This document shows, piece after piece, positions 41,585 through 49,587 of a DNA stretch of 64,000 nt. The translations under genes and the position numbers were made by a program. The number at the start of each line of letters is the position of its first letter. Position 1 is the stretch's first letter. Source of the stretch: an uncultured Opitutia bacterium (GTDB lineage Bacteria; Verrucomicrobiota; Verrucomicrobiia; Opitutales; Opitutaceae); assembly GCA_903896015.1 (NCBI GenBank), contig CAITWF010000059.1:1-64000 (forward strand). Direction: 5' to 3'. The notes beneath the pieces were generated by a model. That model did no database searches. It saw only the letters and a program-made list of their open reading frames with translations, and was not told the origin of the DNA.

Positions 41585-42080
41585 GTTAAGCGCCATACCC
41601 GCTCCGTTCGCGACGGCTGACCTGTGCGACGCTCACGGCGAGCGCTGCCAGGCGTGCAGCCTGCAGTTTCGGTCGTTCGGCGGTCAGCGGGCCTTCGCCG
41701 GAAAAATCCGCACGCTCCGCTGCCACGCCGACAACGCCCTCGTGCGTCGCGCCCTCGAAACGACCGCAACCGGCCAGGTCCTGGTCGTTGACGGCGGTGG
41801 TTTCCTCGGTGCCGCGCTGCTCGGCGATCAACTCGCCACGCTCGGCGCCGCGAACGGCTGGGGCGGCGTGATTATTCATGGTGCCGTGCGCGACTCGGTC
41901 GCCCTCGCCACGATTGATTTCGGCGTGAAGGCACTCGGCACCAATCCGCAACGGGGCGCGAAGCTGGGCGTGGGCGAAATTGACGTGCAGGTGACGTTCG
42001 GCGGCGTGACGTTCACGCCCGGACAGTGGCTCTACTCCGACGAAGACGGCATTGTCGTTTCATCCGACCCACTGCTTTAG
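41574..42080 (+). CDS. RraA-family protein, possible 4-carboxy-4-hydroxy-2-oxoacid aldolase
   Basis: 168 residues with a TTG start inside the citrate carrier gene. RraA fold motifs: VVDGGGFLGAALLGDQLATLG, then GVIIHGAVRDSVALATIDFGVKALGTNP (with the Arg-Asp pair used by the aldolase members), then GDVIVS-like SDEDGIVVS. RraA fold proteins include the HMG/CHA aldolases, which split branched hydroxy-oxoacids to pyruvate plus pyruvate or oxaloacetate and also decarboxylate oxaloacetate. RraA itself is an RNase E inhibitor. The context of two carboxylate transporters favours the aldolase or decarboxylase role over the RNase role. Confidence 0.8.
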   Translation: MAPKLSAIPAPFATADLCDAHGERCQACSLQFRSFGGQRAFAGKIRTLRCHADNALVRRALETTATGQVLVVDGGGFLGAALLGDQLATLGAANGWGGVIIHGAVRDSVALATIDFGVKALGTNPQRGAKLGVGEIDVQVTFGGVTFTPGQWLYSDEDGIVVSSDPLL

Positions 42081-42149
42081 CTCGGTCGTTCCTGCATTGC
42101 TCACCGCCGCACCGCGCGCATCGTCGAGGCCGCGCTTCGTTCCTCCGCG

Positions 42150-43562
42150 ATGAGCCCCCCTTCTCGATCCACCCTGCGCCGCTGGGCCGTCGTGCTCCTG
42201 CCCGGCGTGATTTTGTATTTTGCGCCACTGCCGTCGCTCACACCGGAGCAACGCCACCTGCTCGCGTTCTTCACCGCGATGATCGTGTCGTTCATGGCAC
42301 GGCCGGTGCCGATGGGCGTAAGCGTGCTCGTGACGATGACGCTCATCGCGCTCACCAATACGCTGCCGCCCGCCCGCATCTTCGCCGGCTTTGGCGATCC
42401 GGTGGTGTGGCTCGTGTTCTCCGCGTTTCTCTTTGCCAACGCCGTCACCAAGACTCAGCTCGGGCTGCGCATCGCGTATTTTTTCATCGCCCGCTTTGCG
42501 CGCACCCCGCTGACACTCGGATACTCCGTGGCGTTCACCGACCTGGTGCTGGCACCCTGCGTGCCGTCCGACACGGCCCGCGGCGGCGCGATCGTTGCGC
42601 CGGTTGTGCGCGGGCTCGCGACCGCGCTCGGCTCCGAGCCGGGCCCGACCGCCAATCGCATCGGTGCCTACCTCACGCTCGTGGGCTTTCACTGCACCTA
42701 CACGTCGTCGGCGATGTTTCTCACGGGCATGGCCGCGAACCCCGTCATCGCGAAGTTCGCCGGCTCGCTCGCCCACGTTGAACTCACCTGGGGCCGCTGG
42801 GCGCTCGCCGCGTGCGTGCCGGGGTTGTGCTCGTTTGCGCTGCTGCCGTGGCTGTTGTTTCAGCTGCACCCGCCGGAAATCAAGGACACCGAGCACGCGC
42901 AATCGCTCGCGCGCTCGCGCCTCGCCGAGATGGGCCCGATGAGCCGGGAGCAGAAAATCCTCGTGACGATCATTCTCTTCGTCGTCGCCGGCTGGATCAC
43001 GACGCCGTGGCACGGCATGTCCAACACCGTCGTCGCGCTCGCTGGCGTCTGCGCGATCCTGCTCACCGAAGTCGTCACGTGGCGCGACCTGCTCGCCGAC
43101 ACGCGCGCGTGGGATGCGATCAGCTGGTTCGGTCCGCTCCTCGTGCTGGCTGAGGAACTCAACCGCCAGGAAATCATCACCGTCCTGTTTACCCCCGTGT
43201 TCGCCCACGTGCACGGCTGGCCTTGGCCGCTCGCGCTTGCCGCGATTGCCGTGCTCTACCTCTACGCCCACTACGGCTTCGCGAGCATGACGGCGCATGT
43301 CTCGGCCCTGTTTCCCGGCTTTCTCGCGGCGGCGCTCGCCACCGGCGCGCCGCCGATGGTCGCGGTGCTGCTGCTCGCGTTTCTCTCCAACCTCAACGCC
43401 GGCATCACGCACTACGGCACCGGCTCCGCGCCGGTTTACTTCAGCCCCGGCTTCGTCTCGCAAAGCACCTGGTGGACGATCGGATTCATTGTCTCCGTCG
43501 TGAACATCGCCATCTGGCTCGGCGCCGGCCTCGTGTGGTGGCAGCTTATGGGCTGGTGGTGA
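42150..43562 (+). CDS. DASS-family di/tricarboxylate transporter (CitT/SodiT type)
   Basis: 470 residues, hydrophobic throughout. The two signature loops of the divalent anion:sodium symporter family are present: APCVPSDTARGGAIVAPVV at about 133-150 and LLLAFLSNLNAGITHYGTGSAPVYF at about 410-435. Members exchange citrate, malate, succinate or 2-oxoglutarate. A second carboxylate transporter next to CitS suggests an exchange or import/export pair. It is 70 bases after the RraA-like gene and ends convergently with the sensor kinase, overlapping its end by 17 bases. Confidence 0.9.
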   Translation: MSPPSRSTLRRWAVVLLPGVILYFAPLPSLTPEQRHLLAFFTAMIVSFMARPVPMGVSVLVTMTLIALTNTLPPARIFAGFGDPVVWLVFSAFLFANAVTKTQLGLRIAYFFIARFARTPLTLGYSVAFTDLVLAPCVPSDTARGGAIVAPVVRGLATALGSEPGPTANRIGAYLTLVGFHCTYTSSAMFLTGMAANPVIAKFAGSLAHVELTWGRWALAACVPGLCSFALLPWLLFQLHPPEIKDTEHAQSLARSRLAEMGPMSREQKILVTIILFVVAGWITTPWHGMSNTVVALAGVCAILLTEVVTWRDLLADTRAWDAISWFGPLLVLAEELNRQEIITVLFTPVFAHVHGWPWPLALAAIAVLYLYAHYGFASMTAHVSALFPGFLAAALATGAPPMVAVLLLAFLSNLNAGITHYGTGSAPVYFSPGFVSQSTWWTIGFIVSVVNIAIWLGAGLVWWQLMGWW

Positions 43563-44955
43563 CGGTCGCGAGCGGCGGCAACGCGGGTTCTGCCGCGGCC
43601 GTCGCCGCGATCGGGATTTCGAAGACCACGCGCAACCCCGTCCCGCGCGTCGAGCCCTCCGCGCGAATCACCCCATGGTGCAGCCCCAGAATGCTGCGCG
43701 AAATCGCGAGGCCGAGACCGCTGCCTTTTTCGTCCTGCGCGCCCTCGAGCCGCACAAACCGCTCGAAGATCCGTTCGCGCTGCTCGGGCGGCACGCCCGG
43801 CCCGTCGTCCTCGATCGCCACCCGCCACGAATCCACGGTGAACTCCGCCGTCAGCGCAATCGTGCCGCCGCGCGGCGAATACTTGAGCGCGTTCGCGACA
43901 AGGTTGAGCAGCACCTGCCGAATCCACTTGGGATCGTAGGCCACGCGACCCACCCCGGAAATCACCTCGGAAAATTTCACCCCGCGATCCTCGGCGAGGA
44001 CCCGCGCGTCCTGCGTAAAGGTTTTCAAAAACTTTGTCGGATCCTCGGCGACGAACTGCGGCGTCACCGCCTGCGCCTCGACGCGCGACAGAAACAGCAG
44101 CTCCTCGATGATTTGCTTGAGCCGAGCGATTTCCTCGAGCTGAAGCTGCACCGCCTCCTCCTGTGCGGGTGTGAGCCCACCCTCGACGAGGAGTTTTTCC
44201 GCCTGCAGGCGCACGAGCGAGAGCGGCGTTTTCAACTCGTGCGAAGCCTCCGCCGTGAACCGCCGCACCTGGTTGAAAGACGATTCGAGGCGGTCGAACA
44301 TCGAGTTGAGCAGGCGGGCGAGGTTCGAGATTTCGTCCTGCACGTCGGCCACAGGGATGCGTTCGCTCAGATTGTCGGAGCGGATGTGATTCGCCGTCTC
44401 CTGAATCAGCCGCACCGGCCGGAGGGCGATCCGGCTCAGCACGAGGCCGGAGATGATGCTTACGACGAGCATGAAGCACACGAGCACGAGGCTGATTTCC
44501 GCGTAACCGTCCATCACCTTGCGCACCTGGCCGAGTGACGTGCCGATCATCACGTCCTTCGAGCCCAGCACAAATTCACCGACGCGCAGTTCGCCCACTC
44601 CGTCGAGCCGGCCGTTGAACTCGCGCTCGCCGGGCACGTCGGGGAGTCGCCGGCCGTTCAGGTTGGAGGAACTAAACAACACGCCACCCCCTTTCTCGTG
44701 CACCTCGATAAAGAAGAGCACCGATCCCGCGTCCGTCGTCCGCCGAATCCGCTCGCCGATCTGATCGGCGTTGAGCGCGGCAAAGTCGGGGCCGAGTCCC
44801 GCCCGCACCTGCTCGAACTCCGCCTTGTTCAGCAAGTCCACGCCGCTCACGAGGTGCTGGTTGAGCAGGTAGTAGCCCGCGACGAAGAGCACCGCGAGCG
44901 TCGCCGTCGAGACGAACGCATAGAGCAGCGCGAGCCGCACGCCGAGCGATCTCAT
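43546..44955 (-). CDS. Sensor histidine kinase (CusS/QseC-like)
   Basis: 469 residues. TM1 is at about 8-31 (LALLYAFVSTATLAVLFVAGYYLL), a periplasmic sensor region at about 32-155, TM2 at about 157-180 and HAMP to about 232. HisKA has FTAEASHELKTPLSLVRLQAEKLL (the phosphoacceptor His), and the ATPase domain has N-box NLVANALKYSPRGG, EDDGPGVP and GSGLGLAISRSILG. It is translationally coupled to the response regulator (4-base overlap). It faces the end of the DASS gene, and it is the only two-component system in the window, so it is the natural candidate to control the neighbouring regulon. Confidence 0.93.
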   Translation of the reverse strand: MRSLGVRLALLYAFVSTATLAVLFVAGYYLLNQHLVSGVDLLNKAEFEQVRAGLGPDFAALNADQIGERIRRTTDAGSVLFFIEVHEKGGGVLFSSSNLNGRRLPDVPGEREFNGRLDGVGELRVGEFVLGSKDVMIGTSLGQVRKVMDGYAEISLVLVCFMLVVSIISGLVLSRIALRPVRLIQETANHIRSDNLSERIPVADVQDEISNLARLLNSMFDRLESSFNQVRRFTAEASHELKTPLSLVRLQAEKLLVEGGLTPAQEEAVQLQLEEIARLKQIIEELLFLSRVEAQAVTPQFVAEDPTKFLKTFTQDARVLAEDRGVKFSEVISGVGRVAYDPKWIRQVLLNLVANALKYSPRGGTIALTAEFTVDSWRVAIEDDGPGVPPEQRERIFERFVRLEGAQDEKGSGLGLAISRSILGLHHGVIRAEGSTRGTGLRVVFEIPIAATAAAEPALPPLATVTTSP

Positions 44956-45617
44956 GACAACTGGTAGCCGACGCCGCGCACCGTCTTGAAGATCGACTTG
45001 TCCGGTGCGGGCTCGAGTTTCGCCCGCAGCTTGCTCATGTAGACATCAAGGAGGTTCGTATCGACGTCGTAGTGCGACTCCCAGATTTTCTCCGAGATGA
45101 GTGTGCGCGTAAGAATACGGCCAGGGTTTTGCAGGAAAATTTCCAGCAGTGCGAACTCGCGGCTCGTGAGCTCGATCGGCTGACCGTGGTGCGTGACGGT
45201 GCGGCCCAGCAAGTCCATGCGGATGCCGTTGTGCTCCAGCACGGTTTCCTTGACCGCAGTCTGGCGGCGCAGCAACGAACGCACGCGCGCGAGCAGTTCC
45301 TCCAGGCTGAACGGCTTCGAAAGATAATCGTCCGCGCCGAAGTCGAGCCCCTTGATTCGATCCTGCACGGCATCGCGGGCGCTGAGGATGAGCACGGGCT
45401 CGTTGAAGCCGCCCTTGCGCCATTCCTTCAGGAGGTCCAACCCGTCGCCGTCCGGCAGACTCAAATCGAGCACAATCACATCGTAACTGGTTTCGCACAG
45501 CGCGTCGCGCGCCTCCTTGCACGTCTGCACCCACGTCACGGTGTAGGCGCGCTCGGCGAGGCTTTTCTTCAGAAACTGGCCCAGCCGGCGCTGGTCTTCG
45601 ACGATCAAAATTTTCAC
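44952..45617 (-). CDS. OmpR/CusR-family response regulator
   Basis: 221 residues from a GTG at 45615-45617 (VKILIVEDQ); the frame is open to 45671 but the receiver domain starts here. Receiver: acidic pocket ILIVED, phosphoacceptor Asp in VIVLDLSLPDGDG, Thr/Ser in LILSARDA, Lys in YLSKPFSLEE. The winged-helix output domain has ELTSREFALLEIFLQNPG and TNLLDVYMSKLRAKL. OmpR-family regulators bind direct repeats about one helical turn apart, which fits the 11-base repeats of the array, but no such box is seen before this gene itself. It is encoded first, then the kinase. Confidence 0.93.
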   Translation of the reverse strand: MKILIVEDQRRLGQFLKKSLAERAYTVTWVQTCKEARDALCETSYDVIVLDLSLPDGDGLDLLKEWRKGGFNEPVLILSARDAVQDRIKGLDFGADDYLSKPFSLEELLARVRSLLRRQTAVKETVLEHNGIRMDLLGRTVTHHGQPIELTSREFALLEIFLQNPGRILTRTLISEKIWESHYDVDTNLLDVYMSKLRAKLEPAPDKSIFKTVRGVGYQLS

Positions 45618-45984
45618 GGCGGGAGGGGTTCGGGGGCGCGAGGGAAAATTTCCGCAGCCGCCAACGAACACCCGCGCGGACCTTCACGCGAGGGCAAACT
45701 CGCTGAAAAAATTGGCTCGCTACGCGTCGATGGAAAAGGCTCGAAGTGCGCGGGCTTTCGGCTAGGCGGGACATTCTGAATGCGTCGATAGGCTCGACCG
45801 TGGCGGCTTAGCTCCGCGGCTGCGCTCAATCCATTAGCGCCAATTGATATTCAATTTATGTTTAACTGGGTACGCACTTCACACAGGTTGCCGTAATTCT
45901 CCATGCCCGGCACCCACGTTCCTTCATCCTGCGACGCAGAGCGAAGCGCGGATTCACGGTCGGTCTGCATTCAATCTTGTATTA
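45618..45984. other. Intergenic region between the two-component system and the MazEF-like pair
   Basis: About 370 bases holding the minus-strand promoter of the two-component system. I looked for the 11-base TTCAG triple repeat on both strands and did not find it: isolated CTGAA sites occur at 45703 and 45776, but without 11-base companions. No gene is supported. Confidence 0.4.
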
Positions 45985-46011
45985 GTCCGTTAAACGGACC
46001 ATAAATGGTCC
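45985..46011. promoter_or_regulatory. Overlapping palindromic operators of a toxin-antitoxin operon
   Basis: Two palindromes share bases: GTCCGTT-A-AACGGAC (45985-45999) and GGACCAT-AA-ATGGTCC (45996-46011), the second ending directly at the antitoxin ATG (46012). Arms are 7 bases each. They are typical of autoregulated toxin-antitoxin promoters, in which antitoxin dimers bind side by side. Confidence 0.75.
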
Positions 46012-46248
46012 ATGCTCAAAGCCCTCACTGTTTCCCAAGCGAAACCTCTCCTCGGAAAACTACTCGACAAAGCTGGTGCTGGCCAATCCGTCTACCTCCG
46101 GCGGAAGGAGCAACTCTACCGCATAGAGCCTGTCGCCGAGGTTGAGCCAATCCCGAGCCGCCCATTCGGCTTCTTCGCCGTCGAGGAGGGCGATCCGATG
46201 ATCGCCCTCGCCAACTCGGCGCCAGCCAACTTTGCCCCACCCCAATGA
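46012..46248 (+). CDS. Phd/YefM-like antitoxin
   Basis: 78 residues. MLKALTVSQAKPLLGKLLDKAGAGQSVYLRR has the Phd-type DNA-binding pattern, followed by a Pro/Glu-rich tail that would wrap the toxin. It overlaps the toxin gene by ATGA and is preceded immediately by two palindromic operators. It probably represses its own promoter and is degraded on stress to free the toxin. Confidence 0.7.
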   Translation: MLKALTVSQAKPLLGKLLDKAGAGQSVYLRRKEQLYRIEPVAEVEPIPSRPFGFFAVEEGDPMIALANSAPANFAPPQ

Positions 46249-46589
46249 CACCTGTTCGGCAGTGGGACATCGTGCGATTTCGAATTCGTCCCCAGGACAC
46301 CGAACTGCATCCCGGCGTTGTCGTCTCGGGCGAAGAATGGTGCGCTTCCGATCACACGACCAACCTCAACGTCCTAGCGTGTTCCAAGCGGCCTCCGGCC
46401 GCGGCGGTGAAGCCGCATCAAGTCGTGCTCAACGGCGCCGACGGGCTGGATTTTCAATCCACGGCCGACTGCCGGTTCTTTCACATCATCACGAAGGAAG
46501 GAGTCACGGAGGTGATCGGTCGCGTCTCGGCCGAACGGCGACACGCCATTGGCCGCAAGCTCAACGAAGTTCTTCGTCTGCTCCTTTGA
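46245..46589 (+). CDS. PemK/MazF-like toxin
   Basis: 114 residues. The N-terminus VRQWDIVRFRIRP, then LHPGVVVSGEEW, fits the beta-barrel start of MazF/PemK-type endoribonucleases (G/D-I-V-x-x-x...HPGVVVS). Later segments (QSTADCRFFHIITKEGVTEVIGRVSAERRHAIGRKLNEVL) match the C-terminal helix region. The closest alternative is another small SH3-like barrel toxin. The overlap with the antitoxin and the operators upstream support the pairing. Confidence 0.7.
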   Translation: MTPVRQWDIVRFRIRPQDTELHPGVVVSGEEWCASDHTTNLNVLACSKRPPAAAVKPHQVVLNGADGLDFQSTADCRFFHIITKEGVTEVIGRVSAERRHAIGRKLNEVLRLLL

Positions 46590-46716
46590 GCGGCTATGGC
46601 GGGCCGTTCCCGGAATCCGCGCTCGCGGAAAAAGGGGCGACATCGCGGATGTTTCAAACGACCTTAGAGCCAAAAGAGCCAAAATTCAGCTCCGCCCCAC
46701 CCCCCGGCGGCCGGGC

Positions 46717-48027
46717 TTAAGCCTCCTTGAGTTCCACCATCTCGAACTTCGGCGCGAGCAGATGCTGGATCACAAAGGCCAAGAGATACGCTCCGGCGCA
46801 CACCGCGAAGAGCACGCCGTAACCGCCGGAAATGTTGTTCTGCGCCTTGAAGCGATCGAGCAGCTGCCCAGCGAGGATTGGAAAGAGGAAACCGAGGCCA
46901 GAGCCGGCCATGCCGCCAAGGCCGACGACTGAGGCCACCGCGCGCTTGGGGAACATGTCCGATGCCGTCGTGAACAGGTTCGCCGACCACGCCTGGTGCG
47001 CGGAGCACGCGAGGCCGATCAGCAGAACCGCCGTCCAGTCGCCGACATCCTTCACCAGCACGATCGGCAGCACGCACAACGCGAAGACTATCATGCCGGT
47101 CTTGCGCGCGCGCGTGACGGACCAGCCGGATTTCACGAGCCGACCGACAATCACGCCGCCGAAGATGCTGAGCACCGTCGCCATGCCATAGATCGTCGCG
47201 AGCATGTAGCCGCTCTGCTTGATGTCGAGGTGGCGGGTCTGCTTGAAGAAGTCCGGCAGCCACGTGAGAAAAAACCACCACACCGGATCGGTGAGCGCCT
47301 TGGCGGCAACAAATGCCCACGTCTGCTTGTAGCCGAGCAGGCTGAACCACGAAACCTTTTCGCCGTCGCGGCTCGTGTCGTCACGATCACTGGCGATGTG
47401 GTCGAGCTCGGCGGCGTTGATGGCCCGGATTTTTTCGGGGACGTTGTAGAACGGGAACCAGAGAAACAGCCAGAGGAAGCCGGCGATGCCCGCCGCCACA
47501 AACGCCCAGTGCCAGCCAAATGAGAGCGCGATCCACGGCACAATGAGCGGCGCGATGATTGCGCCGACGTTGGTGCCGGAATTGAAGATTGCGGTGGCGG
47601 TCGCCCGCTCGCGTTTCGGAAACCAGAGCGCGACGGCCTTGATTGCCGAGGGGAAATTGCCGCCCTCACCCAAGCCGAGCGCAACGCGCGCCGTGTAGAA
47701 ACCACTGATGCTACCGACGAGTGCATGGCCGACGGCCGCAACACTCCACATCGCGATCGAAACCGCATAGCCGATCTTCGTGCCAAACTTGTCCACGAAC
47801 CAGCCGAAGATCATCAGCGACACCGCATAGGACAGCTGGAAGAACGCGTTGGTCAGGCCGAACTGCTCGTTGGTCCAGTGCAACTGCTCATCGAGGATCG
47901 GTTTGATCAGCGCGAGGATCTGCCGGTCGATGTAGTTAATCGTCGTCGCGAAAAAGAGCAGCGCGCAGACAACCCAGCGGTAGTTGGTGGGCTGCTGACC
48001 GGCGGGGACGGTGGGGTTAATCGACAT
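46717..48027 (-). CDS. exuT: Hexuronate transporter, MFS ACS family
   Basis: 436 residues with twelve hydrophobic segments. Motifs: FFATTINYIDRQILALIKPIL, FGTKIGYAVSIAMWS, ALGLGEGGNFPSAIKAVALWFP, TNVGAIIAPLIVP and DPVWWFFLTWLPDFF, characteristic of anion:cation symporters such as ExuT/GudP/GarP. It lies 79 bases downstream of uxaC on the same strand, so it probably imports galacturonate and/or glucuronate for that pathway. The truncated transporter at 2009-2749 is a paralogue. Symbol by function and context. Confidence 0.85.
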   Translation of the reverse strand: MSINPTVPAGQQPTNYRWVVCALLFFATTINYIDRQILALIKPILDEQLHWTNEQFGLTNAFFQLSYAVSLMIFGWFVDKFGTKIGYAVSIAMWSVAAVGHALVGSISGFYTARVALGLGEGGNFPSAIKAVALWFPKRERATATAIFNSGTNVGAIIAPLIVPWIALSFGWHWAFVAAGIAGFLWLFLWFPFYNVPEKIRAINAAELDHIASDRDDTSRDGEKVSWFSLLGYKQTWAFVAAKALTDPVWWFFLTWLPDFFKQTRHLDIKQSGYMLATIYGMATVLSIFGGVIVGRLVKSGWSVTRARKTGMIVFALCVLPIVLVKDVGDWTAVLLIGLACSAHQAWSANLFTTASDMFPKRAVASVVGLGGMAGSGLGFLFPILAGQLLDRFKAQNNISGGYGVLFAVCAGAYLLAFVIQHLLAPKFEMVELKEA

Positions 48028-48106
48028 AAAAAAGCGATGCGCCGCAAACTGACCCGGTCATTCTTCGCGGCGCGAGGAGTGACAGGCGAGGGAATTTTTA
48101 GCCGGG

Positions 48107-49540
48107 TTATTTCGAAAACTCCGGGGCGAGTTCGAGGCCGAAATAATTGCGCGCGTTGCCAAAGCAGATGTTGCGCACCATCTCGCCGACAAGCTTCAAG
48201 TCACCGGGGATTTCACCGCGGGACATGTCTGCGCCGAGCAGGCCGCAGAGCGTGCGACGGAAATACTCGTGGCGCGGATAGCTCACGAAGCTGCGCGAAT
48301 CCGTCAGCATGCCAACGAAGCGGGAGAGCAGGCCGAGGTTGGAGAGGGCATTCATCTGCCATTCCATGCCCTCTTTCTGATCGAGGAACCACCAGCCGCT
48401 GCCGAACTGCAGCTTGCCCGCGATCGAGCCGTCCTGGAAATTTCCAATCATCGTGCCGAGGACGTAATTGTGCGCGGGGTTGACGTTGTAGAGGATGGTG
48501 CGCGGGAGCTGGTTCGTGGCGTCGAGCGTATCAAGATAACGCGAGAGCGAGCGGGCCTGCGGGAAGTCACCGATCGAATCGAGGCCGGTGTCGGGCCCGA
48601 GCTTGGCGAGGAGGCGGGAGCTGTTGTTGCGCAGCGCGCCGAGGTGGAGCTGCTTCGTCCAACCGCGCGCGGCGTCCCAGCGGCCGAACTCCAGCATGAG
48701 ATACGAACCGTAGCGCGCCGCGTCCTCGGGCGAGGCCGCGCGACCGCTGCGCGCCGCATCGAAGATCATTTTTGCCTGCGCGTGGGTGCAGGGCTCGGAG
48801 AGCGCGGTCTCGAGACCGTGATCAGAGAGCCGGCCGCCGGCGGCGTGAAAATCGTCGTGCCGCTTCTTCAACGCGACGAGGAGATCGTCGAACGACTTGA
48901 TGCCGTTGGCGACGCCCGCCGTGCCGGCGAGTTTTTCGAGCCACGCGTTGAAACTACCCGGGGTTCCGACGGCGAGCGCCTTGTCGGGACGAAACGCAGG
49001 ATAGACGCGCGTCTTTAGTTTGCTGGCGGCGATCTTCTTGTGGAGGTCGAGCGAGTCGGCCGGATCGTCGGTGGTGCAGACGACGGCGACTTTGGACATC
49101 GTCAGCAGATCGTGGACGCGCAGCTTGGGGAGTTTCGCGTTGGCCTGCTTCCAGATTTTCTCAGCGGACTTGCCATCGAGCAGCACGTCGACGCCAAAGT
49201 AGCGCTTCAGTTCAAGGTGCGTCCAGTGGTAGAGCGGATTGCGCAGCGTGTGCGGCACCGTCTCGGCCCATGCCTGAAATTTTTCGCGCGGCGTGGCGTC
49301 GCCGGTGCAGTAGCGCTCCTGCACGCCGTTGGTGCGCATCGCACGCCACTTGTAGTGATCGCCGCCCAGCCAAACCTCCGCGAGGTCGGCGAACTGATGG
49401 TTGTTCGCGATCAGATCAGGCGGCAGATGGCAGTGGTAGTCGTAGATCGGCTCTGACTTCGCATAGCGGTGGTAGAGCTCGCGGGACTGCTTGGTCGGGA
49501 GCAGAAAGTCGTCGTGGATGAAGGAGCGTGATTTCGGCAT
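48107..49540 (-). CDS. uxaC: Glucuronate/galacturonate isomerase
   Basis: 477 residues, near the usual length. It converts D-glucuronate to D-fructuronate and D-galacturonate to D-tagaturonate. The N-terminus has FIHDDFLLPTKQSRELYHRYA and the metal-binding YDYHCHLPP, then RYFGVDVLLDG, MSKVAVVCTTDDPADSL, and the C-terminal FGSGWWFLDQKEGMEWQMNAL and RSFVSYPRHEYFRRTLC typical of UxaC. It lies 47 bases downstream of uxaE. Identification is secure. Confidence 0.96.
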   Translation of the reverse strand: MPKSRSFIHDDFLLPTKQSRELYHRYAKSEPIYDYHCHLPPDLIANNHQFADLAEVWLGGDHYKWRAMRTNGVQERYCTGDATPREKFQAWAETVPHTLRNPLYHWTHLELKRYFGVDVLLDGKSAEKIWKQANAKLPKLRVHDLLTMSKVAVVCTTDDPADSLDLHKKIAASKLKTRVYPAFRPDKALAVGTPGSFNAWLEKLAGTAGVANGIKSFDDLLVALKKRHDDFHAAGGRLSDHGLETALSEPCTHAQAKMIFDAARSGRAASPEDAARYGSYLMLEFGRWDAARGWTKQLHLGALRNNSSRLLAKLGPDTGLDSIGDFPQARSLSRYLDTLDATNQLPRTILYNVNPAHNYVLGTMIGNFQDGSIAGKLQFGSGWWFLDQKEGMEWQMNALSNLGLLSRFVGMLTDSRSFVSYPRHEYFRRTLCGLLGADMSRGEIPGDLKLVGEMVRNICFGNARNYFGLELAPEFSK

Positions 49541-49587
49541 GGGGATTCGCAGCAGCCTGACGGTTGAAAAGGGCGGACGGCGACCGC

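Noticed and set aside
41574-42080. Naming the RraA-like gene as the RNase E regulator
   Set aside because: The fold is shared, but the overlap with a citrate transporter and the aldolase-type Arg-Asp pair favour a metabolic role.
45618-45800. Repeat box before the two-component system
   Set aside because: Single CTGAA sites occur, but none with 11-base partners on either strand.
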